DNA of 50,541 bases from Bacillota bacterium (GTDB lineage Bacteria > Bacillota_I > Bacilli_A > RF39 > UBA660). Below, one piece after another: positions 1 to 8,644 of the stretch; the stretch's first letter is position 1, and every line of letters starts with the position of its first letter. Both the position numbers and the translations under genes were made by a program. The notes beneath the pieces are model-generated. The model ran no database searches and was not told the DNA's origin. It worked only from the letters and a program-made list of their open reading frames with translations. The stretch lies in contig SVAH01000006.1 of the NCBI GenBank assembly GCA_015059485.1, forward strand, positions 1-50,541, read 5' to 3'.

Positions 1-19
1 AGTAATATTACAAAAAAGT

Positions 20-89
20 TTTCAATTTCCTTTTTTTTCAGTGAAATTTATTAAAAAATTTAAAAAAATTGGATTTTCATCCAATTTTT
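20..89. repeat. Dispersed intergenic repeat, copy 1
   Basis: This stretch (a TTTCAATTTCC start, a T/A-rich middle, then a hairpin around ATTGGATTTTCATCCAAT) closely matches the segment at about 30029-30084. Both copies lie just past the ends of minus-strand genes. The hairpin part probably acts as a terminator, but similarity extends well beyond the stem, so the copies appear to be a repeated unit. Nothing else is visible in positions 1-166. Confidence 0.5.
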
Positions 90-90
90 A
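62..90 (-). terminator. Rho-independent terminator after alaS
   Basis: An 11-bp stem (64-74 with 79-89) with loop TTTC is flanked by A and T runs, so it can work in either direction. It lies about 80 bases past the alaS stop codon. Confidence 0.65.
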
Positions 91-166
91 TGTACATTAT
101 TCGTAAAGTTTACGTTTTATTAAAAACAAGTATTAATACACTCAGAGCTTGCATTTTTATTTAATC

Positions 167-1903
167 TTATTCTAAAACTGCTTTAATTCTTCTAACACCA
201 GCAGAAGAAGCTTCTTCTTTTTTAATTCTAAAATGTCCTAATTCACTAGTGTTTTTAACATGTGGTCCACCACATAATTCATGGGATACGTTACCAATTG
301 AATAAACTGTAACTATATCTGGGTATTTTTCGATAAACATACATTCAGCACCAGAATCAATTGCTTCTTGTTTAGACATTTCTTTAACTGTAACATCTAG
401 TTTTTCATCTATCCATTTATTTACTAAGTCTTCAACTTGTTTCTTTTCTTCATCTGTTAATTTATGATCACAGTTGAAATCAAATCTTAATCTTTCTGCT
501 GTTATATTAGAACCTCTTTGATGAGTATCTTTATCTACAACCTCTTTAAGTGCTGCATTAAGTAAATGTGTTGCAGTATGATATTTAGTTTCTATTTCAC
601 CATTACCTGCAAGTCCACCTTTAAATTTACCAGCAGATGCAGTTCTTGATAATTCTTGATGTTCTTTAAATTTTTGTTTATAACCTTCAATATCTACATT
701 TAATCCTTTTTCTTTAGCAAGTTCTTCAGTTAACTCAATTGGGAATCCATATGTATCAAATAAATGAAATGCTGTAATACCATCTATATCTTTATCTGAT
801 ACTTTTTCAAATTCTCTTAAACCTTTTTCTAGAGTTCTATTAAATTTAACTTTTTCATTTTTAAGACCTTCTAAAACAACATTTCTATTATCTTTTAATT
901 CTACATAATATATTTCATACATATCCATTAATTTACAAGCAATTTGTTCTTCCCAATTAGAATTAATATCAATATTTAATTTTTTAGCATGTCTTATTGC
1001 ACGTCTAATTAGTCTTCTTAAAATATATCCTTGATCAGTATTAGATGGTTTAATACCAGCTGGATCAGCTAAGATAAATACAGCTGTTCTTAAATGGTCT
1101 GCAATAATTCTAAATGATTTTTCATTACCTTTGTAATCTAATTTAGATATTTCACTAATCAAATCAATTATTGGAGTCCATATAGATGATTCATAATTAT
1201 CATTTACACCTTCTAAAATTGCAGTTGTTCTTTCAACACCCATTCCAGTATCTACATTTTTATTTGGAAGTTCTTCAACTGTTCCATCTGCTTTTTTATT
1301 AAATTGCATAAATACATCATTCCAAATTTCTACCCATCTTTCATCTTCTGGATCAAACTTTTCTGGAATTTCATCATCACTTCTAAAATAGAACATTTCA
1401 CTATCACTACCACATGGTCCAGTTTCTCCAGCTATCCAAAAATTATCTTCAACAGTCATAGCTATTCTACTCTCTGGAATACCAAGTGATTTCCATATTT
1501 CTATACTTTCTTCATCTTTAGGTATCGAATCATTACCAGCAAATACTGTTACAGCAAGTCTTTCAACTGGAATATTTAAAACTTCAGTTAAAAATTCAAA
1601 ACTCCATGTTATTGCTTCTTTTTTAAAATAATCACCTAATGACCAGTTACCTAACATTTCAAAGAATGTATGATGATAAGAATCACCAATAACATCTAAG
1701 TCATTAGTTCTTATACATTTTTGATAATCACATAATCTTGTACCATATGGATGCTTTTGTCCCATTAAATATGGTATTAATGGTTGCATACCAGCTGTAT
1801 TAAATAAAACAGATGGATCATTTTCAGGTACTACTGGTGCACTAGGTATTTGTTTATGTCCTTTACTTACAAAAAAATCTATATATTTATCTTTTAAATT
1901 CAT
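167..1903 (-). CDS. alaS: Alanine--tRNA ligase, short form
   Basis: This enzyme charges tRNA-Ala with alanine in the cytoplasm. The N-terminal class II catalytic domain (SKGHKQIPSAPVVPENDPSV onwards) and tRNA-recognition region are followed by the editing domain, with zinc/substrate-binding motifs HTATH (residues 442-446) and CGGPH (544-548). At 578 residues it ends right after the editing domain. Typical bacterial AlaS is about 870 residues and carries a C-terminal DHHA1/C-Ala part, which is absent here. Short AlaS forms are known in some bacterial lineages, so this is probably natural and not a truncation. The start overlaps the upstream kinase stop as ATGA, and both genes lie behind an alanine T-box. 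Confidence 0.95.
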   Translation of the reverse strand: MNLKDKYIDFFVSKGHKQIPSAPVVPENDPSVLFNTAGMQPLIPYLMGQKHPYGTRLCDYQKCIRTNDLDVIGDSYHHTFFEMLGNWSLGDYFKKEAITWSFEFLTEVLNIPVERLAVTVFAGNDSIPKDEESIEIWKSLGIPESRIAMTVEDNFWIAGETGPCGSDSEMFYFRSDDEIPEKFDPEDERWVEIWNDVFMQFNKKADGTVEELPNKNVDTGMGVERTTAILEGVNDNYESSIWTPIIDLISEISKLDYKGNEKSFRIIADHLRTAVFILADPAGIKPSNTDQGYILRRLIRRAIRHAKKLNIDINSNWEEQIACKLMDMYEIYYVELKDNRNVVLEGLKNEKVKFNRTLEKGLREFEKVSDKDIDGITAFHLFDTYGFPIELTEELAKEKGLNVDIEGYKQKFKEHQELSRTASAGKFKGGLAGNGEIETKYHTATHLLNAALKEVVDKDTHQRGSNITAERLRFDFNCDHKLTDEEKKQVEDLVNKWIDEKLDVTVKEMSKQEAIDSGAECMFIEKYPDIVTVYSIGNVSHELCGGPHVKNTSELGHFRIKKEEASSAGVRRIKAVLE

Positions 1904-2415
1904 TTTATCTCCTCCAAAACTTTTTTTATATTTTCTTTTAAATTTTCATCAAAATTATTTTCAATTATAAAATCAAATTTATCATAATTATCTAAATCTA
2001 ATTCTGTATGATGTTCTTTTTCACTTTCCATCAAATTTCTTTTATTTTTAGTAGAATTAACCCTTATTGAATATACTTTTTCACTACATTTCTCTTTTAT
2101 ATACTCTATTTCATGTGGCAATCTTACATCACTAATTATTACATTTTCAAAATTATTTTTATATACTTCAAAATCTTGTATCAATCTATCAGTTAAAAAG
2201 TTTTCATCGATACTTCTTAGCTTATCTCCCATTCCTTGTAAAAACGTTCGAGGTTTTGTAATATCTCTTCCATCCCAATCAGTAAACTCTAAAGCATATA
2301 GTTTTATATACTTTGAAAATGCTGTAATAACAGTATTTCCTAATTGTTCCTTTATTATTGATGCAACTTCATTTTTACCACTTCCGGCTTTTCCAGATAT
2401 TAAAAATATTTTCAT
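1900..2415 (-). CDS. P-loop kinase, deoxynucleoside monophosphate kinase-like
   Basis: This 171-residue protein starts MKIFLISGKAGSGKNE, a Walker A loop (GKAGSGK, residues 8-14) followed by Asn where Ser/Thr is usual. A later DVRLPHE stretch resembles the switch region of phage-type dNMP kinases and dephospho-CoA-kinase-like folds. The likely role is phosphorylation of a small nucleotide or cofactor, but the substrate cannot be read from the sequence. The ATG at 2415 is preceded by GAAGGAAGG. A longer reading frame to 2460 would run into the T-box terminator and is rejected. It overlaps alaS by 4 bases and is co-transcribed with it. Confidence 0.7.
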   Translation of the reverse strand: MKIFLISGKAGSGKNEVASIIKEQLGNTVITAFSKYIKLYALEFTDWDGRDITKPRTFLQGMGDKLRSIDENFLTDRLIQDFEVYKNNFENVIISDVRLPHEIEYIKEKCSEKVYSIRVNSTKNKRNLMESEKEHHTELDLDNYDKFDFIIENNFDENLKENIKKVLEEIK

Positions 2416-2431
2416 AACATACCTTCCTTCT

Positions 2432-2600
2432 AAAAATAAAAACGCACATCGCCACTCCAAGGAGCAACATGTGCGGTACCATCCTTTTTTTCTCTTAATT
2501 ATTTTAACGACATATTATATGCCTTTTAACCTCCTAAGGTAGCAATACTTATCATAAATTATTAGTTTACACCAACCACTAACTCTCTTTAAATATATTA
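2432..2600 (-). promoter_or_regulatory. T-box riboswitch, alanine (GCU specifier)
   Basis: Read on the minus strand, the leader has a Stem I with GAGAGTTAGTGG and GGTGTAAACTAAT elements and a specifier region with GCT followed by A (within ATTGCTACC). It also has the antiterminator motif GGATGGTACCGC. A strong terminator hairpin follows (GCACATGTTGCTCC pairing with GGAGTGGCGATGTGC), then a T-rich run at 2432-2441. Uncharged tRNA-Ala should stabilise the antiterminator and switch on the kinase-alaS operon. The Ala specifier agrees with the regulated gene. Confidence 0.9.
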
Positions 2601-2612
2601 ATAAGCAATTCC

Positions 2613-3782
2613 TTATTCTTCGGTTAATTCATCTTCATCTAGTTCAAATAAATTAAATTTTTCAGCAACAAAATGATATATAACTTTTAAAAGTGCAATA
2701 ATAGGTGTTGCTAAAATCATACCTACTATACCAAAGAAATGTTCAAAAATCAATAGTCCAATTATAATTGTTACTGGATGTAGTTTCATAGTCTTGCTCA
2801 TAATTAATGGCTGTAATATGAAGTTTTCAACTGTTTGTACTATTAAACATATTACTATTGCTAATATTCCAGTAAATGTTGATTGACTAAATCCGATAAT
2901 AACTGCAGCAATTCCTCCTATATAAGGTCCAACGTATGGAATTAAATCTGTAAGACCACAGAAAAGTCCAAATAAAACGGGAGCTTGAAGTCCAATAATA
3001 GCAAACCCAATTGAATCACATACAAATACCATTGATGCAACAGTTAACGTTCCATTAACGCATTTTCTAACTTCTGTAGAAATATTTTCAATTAATTTTC
3101 CTGCGTCTTTCTTCGCTTTTTCTGGTAATAAGTTAATTAAATGACCTGCAATTGAATCAAAATCAAATAACATATAAAGACCTATAACAAGTCCAAATAC
3201 TATTACAACTAAACTTGAGAAAAAATTTGTAATTATTCCTAAAATTGACTCTGGTAATGATGTTGTAAAATTATTAAACCAACTTTCCAAAGTTGTAAAT
3301 AAATTAGTTTTTACATTGCTTAAATCAATACCATGCATATTATTAATTGATTCAAAGGCTTTATTAGTTGTTTCTTTAACACTATTAAATATAGTTGGTA
3401 AATTACCTATTAAGTCATTTAGCTGTGTATATAATGTTGGAACTAAAACTCGTATAAATATTACTAATACTGTCAAAAATAATGCATATATTAAAAGTGA
3501 TGATGCTATTCTTGGCATACCTTTTTTTTGTAACCATTTAACAGCTGGATTAAATAACCAAGCAATTACAAATCCGATAAATAGCGGTGATATTACTTTT
3601 AATAAAGTCTTAATAAATGTAAAAATTCCCCATTCTTTAAGAAGAATTGAAGCTAAAAATACTATTGCCACAATCATTACAACATATAATAATTTCAAGA
3701 TTCTTTTTGACAATGTTATAACATTGTTTACTTCTTCAACATTTATTTCTTTTTTATTTTTAATTTTTAACATTTTAATCAC
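2613..3782 (-). CDS. AI-2E family transporter (PerM/YtvI type)
   Basis: This 389-residue polytopic membrane protein has the AI-2E/PerM layout: N-terminal helices from about residue 30, a soluble central region (about 110-185), then five to six helices. The C-terminal half contains the family-like GLTDLIPYVGPYIGG and a final HFFGIVGMILATPIIALLK segment. Members export small molecules or ions (autoinducer-2 in E. coli TqsA; Na+/H+ exchange in some Bacillus members); the substrate here is unknown. Two in-frame starts exist (M1 and M4). It ends in an acidic cytoplasmic tail. The T-box begins just downstream of its end. Confidence 0.85.
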   Translation of the reverse strand: MIKMLKIKNKKEINVEEVNNVITLSKRILKLLYVVMIVAIVFLASILLKEWGIFTFIKTLLKVISPLFIGFVIAWLFNPAVKWLQKKGMPRIASSLLIYALFLTVLVIFIRVLVPTLYTQLNDLIGNLPTIFNSVKETTNKAFESINNMHGIDLSNVKTNLFTTLESWFNNFTTSLPESILGIITNFFSSLVVIVFGLVIGLYMLFDFDSIAGHLINLLPEKAKKDAGKLIENISTEVRKCVNGTLTVASMVFVCDSIGFAIIGLQAPVLFGLFCGLTDLIPYVGPYIGGIAAVIIGFSQSTFTGILAIVICLIVQTVENFILQPLIMSKTMKLHPVTIIIGLLIFEHFFGIVGMILATPIIALLKVIYHFVAEKFNLFELDEDELTEE

Positions 3783-3866
3783 CCTTATCTATTTATAATT
3801 ATAAATGTTTTTTTAATAAAAAGAAAAGAAAATATAACCTCATTACATTTTCTTTACATTTTTTTA

Positions 3867-4283
3867 CTATTCTTGTTCTATTTCATAACTTATTGATTTA
3901 GCTTTAGATAAATCAATATCAGTAGTATTTATTATATCTTTTGTTTCATTTGGTTTTAAAATCGAACCAACATAACCAGTTAATTTTGCCATTTCTTTTT
4001 TATTTTCATCTTTAACAATTATTTTTACTGTTTCAACTTTCATATCTTCCTTTGTAGTATTTGTAACTTTTGCACTAAAATTAGTCATCCCATCAATAAC
4101 TTGCATGTTTACATTACTAATTTTTAACCCTTTTACTGTTTGTTCTTTTACTACTTCTTTATCCTTCATTTCTATTTTTACAGGTGTTTCTTTCTTATCT
4201 TCATTTTTCTTTTTAGAGCCACATCCTGTAATAGTTAGTGCTACTAATAATATAGAAAATATTTTAATAAACTTTTTCATCAT
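3867..4283 (-). CDS. Lipoprotein with FxLYD-like domain
   Basis: This is a 138-residue secreted lipoprotein. A hydrophobic signal peptide ends in the lipobox LTITGC with Cys at residue 21, followed by a Lys/Glu-rich spacer. The rest (about 50-138) is a small beta-sandwich-like domain with the pattern KGLKISNVNMQVIDGMTNFS, a TxxTKEDM turn and a closing DIDLSKAKSISYEI. The same domain occurs in the gene directly upstream (4293-4886), so the two are paralogues in one operon. It is probably anchored on the outer face of the membrane. The second ATG (M2) has better spacing from the AGGTGAT ribosome site. The function is not known. Confidence 0.7.
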   Translation of the reverse strand: MMKKFIKIFSILLVALTITGCGSKKKNEDKKETPVKIEMKDKEVVKEQTVKGLKISNVNMQVIDGMTNFSAKVTNTTKEDMKVETVKIIVKDENKKEMAKLTGYVGSILKPNETKDIINTTDIDLSKAKSISYEIEQE

Positions 4284-4292
4284 ATCACCTCT

Positions 4293-4886
4293 CTATGAAA
4301 TAACTTGATATTTAACATTTGTTGCTCTTGAAAAATCCATATCAGAATAATTATTTAATTCAGCTTTTTCACCAGGTTCTAATTCTTTATTTATATACAT
4401 TTCAATAGTTCCAACTTCTTTTTCATTTTCATAAAAAGTTGCTGATACACCATTTACTGGAATTACTTCTTTTGTTAAATTTTCAAGGGTACCTTTATAT
4501 ACTGTCATTCCATTTGTTGTTTCAATTTTAACATCATTAATTTTTAGTCCATTTAATACAGATTCTGATATTACTTCTTTATTAGTATTTTTTATTGTTT
4601 CAGCCTTCGAATCTTTATCTCTATTAATATACCAATAAACTCCAATAATTGCTGCAACAAAAAAAGCTAAAAGAGCTATAACAGCAACAATTTTTTTGAA
4701 ATCAAATTCATTGTTTTTGACATTCATTACATTAATATTTGAAACATCTTCTTTCACATTTTCATTTACTTCTACTTTATCATTTTTAACTTTTTTATTA
4801 GATTTAGTTTCGTTATTTTTTTCTTCTACTACTTCTTCAACTTCTTTTTCTTCAACATTTTCAGTTTTTTCTAAATTTTCATCCAT
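4293..4886 (-). CDS. Membrane-anchored paralogue of the lipoprotein domain
   Basis: The start is set at the ATG at 4886 because GGAGG lies just before it; the in-frame ATG five codons upstream contains that ribosome site. An acidic, Glu/Lys/Asn-rich cytoplasmic segment (about 65 residues) is followed by one membrane helix (IVAVIALLAFFVAAIIGVYW). An external domain follows, starting LNGLKINDVKIETTNGMTVY and ending DMDFSRATNVKYQVIS. That domain matches the downstream lipoprotein. The pair may bind a common wall or membrane partner; the role is unknown. Confidence 0.65.
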   Translation of the reverse strand: MDENLEKTENVEEKEVEEVVEEKNNETKSNKKVKNDKVEVNENVKEDVSNINVMNVKNNEFDFKKIVAVIALLAFFVAAIIGVYWYINRDKDSKAETIKNTNKEVISESVLNGLKINDVKIETTNGMTVYKGTLENLTKEVIPVNGVSATFYENEKEVGTIEMYINKELEPGEKAELNNYSDMDFSRATNVKYQVIS

Positions 4887-4904
4887 GTTAACTTCCTCCA
4901 TATA

Positions 4905-5513
4905 CTATTTTAAATTATAAGTTTCATTTTCTATATTGCTAAATATATTATTATCTTGTGTAACTTCGCCAAATATATTCTCTTGAATCTCTTTTTTTTC
5001 TTCTTTTAATTTTGGCATTTCTGCAACTTTTGGTAATTCAAAAGGAATTGAATTTTGTTCTTCTTTCATTTCAACTGGACTAACTTGATTAGCAGGATTA
5101 ATTTCTTCTTGTACATTATTAGCATCAAATAAACTATCTAAATCCATATTTAAGTTTTTTTCTAACTCATTAATATCATTACTAACTGTTACACTATCTT
5201 CTTTTGGATTATCATCTGATGCAAGATTTTCTTCATTTAGAACAAATGGTTGTTCCATTACATTTTCAGTTTTCTCTATATTTGGTTGAGCAATTTCAGG
5301 GACTTTAATCTCCTTAGTATTTTCATCTACTTCCTTATATTTTTGCTCATTAATTGCAGCTAACTCTAATTTTTTAGTTTCTTCTAATCTCTTATTTTTA
5401 TCTTTTTTTCCAGCAAATAAAACAATTAAAAATAGTATTGATAAAAATATAATTGCTCCTAATAAACTAGGTCCAAAATATTTTTGTTCATATAACTTAT
5501 ATAAAAACTCCAT
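4905..5513 (-). CDS. Single-pass membrane protein with long acidic tail
   Basis: A short N-terminus (MEFLYKLYEQKYFG) leads into one membrane helix (LLGAIIFLSILFLIVLFAG). Then comes a basic stop (KKDKNKR) and about 160 residues of Glu/Asn/Pro-rich, low-complexity sequence, probably disordered in the cytoplasm. It has no recognised domain. It lies 18 bases upstream of the 4293-4886 gene, and the three genes (4905, 4293, 3867) look like one operon. It may be a scaffold or adaptor for envelope proteins, but this is a guess from topology only. Confidence 0.55.
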   Translation of the reverse strand: MEFLYKLYEQKYFGPSLLGAIIFLSILFLIVLFAGKKDKNKRLEETKKLELAAINEQKYKEVDENTKEIKVPEIAQPNIEKTENVMEQPFVLNEENLASDDNPKEDSVTVSNDINELEKNLNMDLDSLFDANNVQEEINPANQVSPVEMKEEQNSIPFELPKVAEMPKLKEEKKEIQENIFGEVTQDNNIFSNIENETYNLK

Positions 5514-5583
5514 GTTTTTACACCACCTTCATATCCTAGTAAAATGATATCATAATCTTAAATCTAAATCAATAAAATTTAAT

Positions 5584-6399
5584 TTATTTATCCATTTTTG
5601 TTATTTTAGTTTTTACTAGAGCATTTTTTAATATAAAAAAACAAATACCTATAGCAAGCTCTATTAATCCAATAATCATTATTATTTTCAAATCAAAAGT
5701 ATTTACTATTTTTTTAAAATCTTCTATTAAAAATATATTAGGAATTACATAAACTAATACAATATATCCTAAAAGGATAATAGTACCATTAACTGAAAGT
5801 GATGTTCCAATGGATGACAAAACTATATCTTTTTGACCAGTTATTAAAATCAATATTATTAAAATAATAAGAATAAAACCAATTAGTATTAATTTAAATT
5901 CATAAGATGTAAAGAAATCATACATTTTAAAATATTTTAATAAATCAACCCCATAATTTTCATCAAGTTTTGATAAACTATTATTTAATTGCTTTTCTAA
6001 TTCTTCTTTAGATTCATTACTCGTAATTTCATTAATATCTATATCTTTGCCTATTAGTTCTTCTAATTCCTTTTCATGATCTACAAAGTAATTGATAATA
6101 CTATCAACAGTTTTTTTACTCACTTTATATCCTTGTGTAGCATCATTTTTAGCATAATCTTTCAAAATATTATTAAATATATCATTAATTTCTTTACTAT
6201 CTATTTTATCAACTATTTCATCTTTATCTTTTATATTGTCATTGCTAGAAACTTCTGTTATGATCATTGTTTTAAATGATGAACCAATTAATTCTTTTTG
6301 AATAACCTCCTTTGTTATTATAGTTACTGTCATAATAGCTATTATAAAAAATAATAAGGTATTTAATATCGCTACAAAAAAGTTTTTTAAAGATTTCAT
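5584..6399 (-). CDS. Four-helix membrane protein of unknown function
   Basis: This 271-residue protein has an N-terminal membrane helix (about residues 8-30) and an extracytoplasmic, charged helical domain (about 35-165, rich in Asp, Lys, Asn). Three membrane helices fill the C-terminal third. No catalytic motif is seen. AAAGAGGTT lies before the ATG. It sits between the polysaccharide kinase gene and the envelope operon at 4-5.5 kb. The family is not recognised. Confidence 0.55.
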   Translation of the reverse strand: MKSLKNFFVAILNTLLFFIIAIMTVTIITKEVIQKELIGSSFKTMIITEVSSNDNIKDKDEIVDKIDSKEINDIFNNILKDYAKNDATQGYKVSKKTVDSIINYFVDHEKELEELIGKDIDINEITSNESKEELEKQLNNSLSKLDENYGVDLLKYFKMYDFFTSYEFKLILIGFILIILIILILITGQKDIVLSSIGTSLSVNGTIILLGYIVLVYVIPNIFLIEDFKKIVNTFDLKIIMIIGLIELAIGICFFILKNALVKTKITKMDK

Positions 6400-6457
6400 T
6401 TTATAACCTCTTTTCTATCATTAACAAAATTATACTTTAAGATTATTTTTTTCACAA

Positions 6458-6484
6458 TAAAAAATTGATACTTAAGTATCAATT
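6458..6484 (-). terminator. Terminator after second cpsD
   Basis: A perfect palindrome at 6463-6484 (AATTGATACTT and its complement) is followed on the minus strand by a T run. It overlaps the stop codon of the kinase gene and ends the cps regulatory cluster. Confidence 0.75.
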
Positions 6485-7154
6485 AGTTTTCTGTATAATA
6501 ACTATAATAGCTATTTTTATCACTTTGAATTTTATTTGCTATTACTCCTGCTATATTAGCTTCAACATTATCAAGAGATTGCTTGCAGCTTTTTAATGCA
6601 TCTATTTTAGTAGATCCAACTGAAGAAACTATAGCTACCTTATCCACTATTGAGGCCATTATTATTGAATCTGTAAGGCCATTAACTGGCGTTCCATCAA
6701 ATATTATATAATCAAATTTATTTTTTAACATAGAAACAATTACTTTACATCTTGCAGATGATAATAACTCTGCTGGATTTGGTGGAACTGTTCCCATAGT
6801 TATAATAGATAAATTATCAAATTCAGTTTTTTTAATATATTTTTTCACATCAACATTTATGTCATCGATTAATAAATCAGAAAAGCCTTTATCGTTTTCC
6901 ACATTAAATATTTTATGTAATCTTCCTTTTCTCATATCACAATCTACAAGCAATATTTTATGACTATTTAAGGCAAAAGTTAATGCCAAATTAGAACTTA
7001 TAAAGCTTTTACCCTCACCTGGAAGAGATGATGTTACAAGTATTGTTTTCATACTTTCATCAACTGCAGAAAATAATAAGTTAGTTCTAACAATTCTAAG
7101 AGTTTCTGCAACATTAGATTTAGGATTATCTTTTACAATTAATTCGCTTTTCAT
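6483..7154 (-). CDS. CpsD/CapB-type tyrosine kinase, copy 2
   Basis: This cytoplasmic BY-kinase autophosphorylates on C-terminal tyrosines and regulates capsule or exopolysaccharide assembly with its membrane partner CpsC. The Walker A motif SSLPGEGKS (about residues 42-50) is followed by Walker A' (VDCDMRKGRLH) and Walker B (IIFDGTPVNGLTD). The tail ends with the tyrosine cluster NSYYSYYTEN. At 223 residues it is full length. It begins 2 bases after the CpsC-like gene, its presumed activator. A second, closely related kinase with a longer tyrosine tail lies at 8644-9342. Confidence 0.88.
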   Translation of the reverse strand: MKSELIVKDNPKSNVAETLRIVRTNLLFSAVDESMKTILVTSSLPGEGKSFISSNLALTFALNSHKILLVDCDMRKGRLHKIFNVENDKGFSDLLIDDINVDVKKYIKKTEFDNLSIITMGTVPPNPAELLSSARCKVIVSMLKNKFDYIIFDGTPVNGLTDSIIMASIVDKVAIVSSVGSTKIDALKSCKQSLDNVEANIAGVIANKIQSDKNSYYSYYTEN

Positions 7155-7156
7155 TA

Positions 7157-7852
7157 CTATCTTTCCTTCCTTTTTTTATTATAGCTAGGTACTCTTCCAA
7201 GTATAGGAAGATTAGTAATTTCTTCTATCTGTTCAACAGTTTTAATCGTTGTATCAAAATAAGCAAGTAAAAATGCTATAACACTACCAAGTATTATTCC
7301 ACATACAAATGCTAATCCAAATTTTTTTAAAAATTCCATATTAGCTGGTTTTGGAGGTATCTCTGCTGAGTCTAACATCGTAACATTTTCAATATTATAT
7401 ATTTTAATTACTTCATCACTAAATATATTAGAAACCTCATTAGCTATTTTTGTCGCTATGCTTGGATTTCTATGTGTTACAGTTATAGATATTATTTCTG
7501 TATCATTAACAGCACTAACCTTAATAATTTTTCCTAATTCTTCTGGCGTCATTTCCAATGACAAAACATCAATTACCTGATTTAAAACTTTTTTTGATTT
7601 TATTATTTCTTGGTATGTACTTACAAGTTGTGAATTAATAGTTAAATCATTAGTTGTTATTCCATCACTAGTATTATTAGATGATGATATACCAGTAAGA
7701 ACTAATGTAGCTGTTGATTTATATATAGGTTTTTCAAAAAAAAGTACATAGCAACTTACAAAAACGCATGTTAAAAACGTTATAAATGCTATTAGTACTA
7801 TTCTTTGTTTAAAACTATTTAATACTCTTTGTAAATCTATTTCTTGATTCAT
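7157..7852 (-). CDS. CpsC/Wzz-type chain-length and kinase-activator protein, copy 2
   Basis: This 231-residue protein has the Wzz/CapA layout. It has an N-terminal helix (about 18-38), an external domain (about 40-170) and a second helix just after the conserved PPKPANMEFLKK proline segment. The short C-terminal cytoplasmic tail (about 200-231, ending PILGRVPSYNKKRKER) should contact and activate CpsD. It lies directly upstream of kinase copy 2. A TATAAT at 7881-7886 upstream may be its own -10 box, although a good -35 is not evident. Confidence 0.85.
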   Translation of the reverse strand: MNQEIDLQRVLNSFKQRIVLIAFITFLTCVFVSCYVLFFEKPIYKSTATLVLTGISSSNNTSDGITTNDLTINSQLVSTYQEIIKSKKVLNQVIDVLSLEMTPEELGKIIKVSAVNDTEIISITVTHRNPSIATKIANEVSNIFSDEVIKIYNIENVTMLDSAEIPPKPANMEFLKKFGLAFVCGIILGSVIAFLLAYFDTTIKTVEQIEEITNLPILGRVPSYNKKRKER

Positions 7853-7909
7853 AATTATTACCTCTTTATTCTTTAACCAAATTATAACATATTATATTAA
7901 ATGTTTCTA

Positions 7910-8644
7910 TTAATTTTTATTTCTATCAACTATATTATTAATTATTTTATCTGGATTTTTAACAGTTAAATCAAATATGTATTCTTCATCTGTTAATTTA
8001 ATTGCTTCTTTTTTTAGTTTGCCTACTCTACCATAATAACTACTTTTAGAGCTATGGATATCACTACCTAATACAAAATATTTTCTTTCTTTTAATAATT
8101 TAATAAATAATCTTTTTGCTTTAGGTCCATACTTTCCACTAAGTGAATCTAAATTTCCCTGAAATAATATTCCCATTTCAAGGTACTTTTCTATCATATC
8201 ATTATCTTTTTGAAATATTTTATACCTTTCTGGATGTGCAAGAACTATTTTGGCACCCTTTAGTATAAGTTCATAAAATATATCCAAATCACAATTTAAT
8301 TTTTCTTCTAAAGGTATTTCTATTAACATATAACTTGAATTATTTAATGTATGTATTTTTCCTTTAATTATCTTAGATAATATATTATCTTGTATAAATA
8401 TTTCATTTCCTAAATAAAGTTTTACATCAATATTTCTTTCTATTAATTCTTTTTCTATTATTTCTAATTTTTCTTTTTTAGTTTTATTATCAGCCGCATA
8501 GAAACTATTATCTATATAATGAGGTGTTGCTATTATTTTAGTATAACCTGCATCCCTCATTTTTTCTATCATAGATATACTTTCTTCTAATGACTTTGAA
8601 CCATCATCTATTTCATTTATTATATGACTATGTACATCTATCAT
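7910..8644 (-). CDS. CpsB/CapC-type tyrosine-protein phosphatase (PHP domain)
   Basis: This manganese-dependent phosphatase removes phosphate from CpsD-type kinases. The PHP metal-binding motifs are visible: MIDVHSHIINEIDDGS at the N-terminus, TPHY (about 41-44), ILAHPERY in the middle and LGSDIHSS near residue 195. It is 244 residues, usual for the family. Its ATG overlaps the stop of kinase copy 1 (TAATG), so CpsC1-CpsD1-CpsB form one transcription unit. It is the only phosphatase present for two kinases. Confidence 0.9.
   Translation of the reverse strand: MIDVHSHIINEIDDGSKSLEESISMIEKMRDAGYTKIIATPHYIDNSFYAADNKTKKEKLEIIEKELIERNIDVKLYLGNEIFIQDNILSKIIKGKIHTLNNSSYMLIEIPLEEKLNCDLDIFYELILKGAKIVLAHPERYKIFQKDNDMIEKYLEMGILFQGNLDSLSGKYGPKAKRLFIKLLKERKYFVLGSDIHSSKSSYYGRVGKLKKEAIKLTDEEYIFDLTVKNPDKIINNIVDRNKN

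Noticed and set aside
2416-2460. Longer N-terminus for the kinase upstream of alaS
   Set aside because: It would translate the T-box terminator hairpin; ATG 2415 has a good ribosome site.
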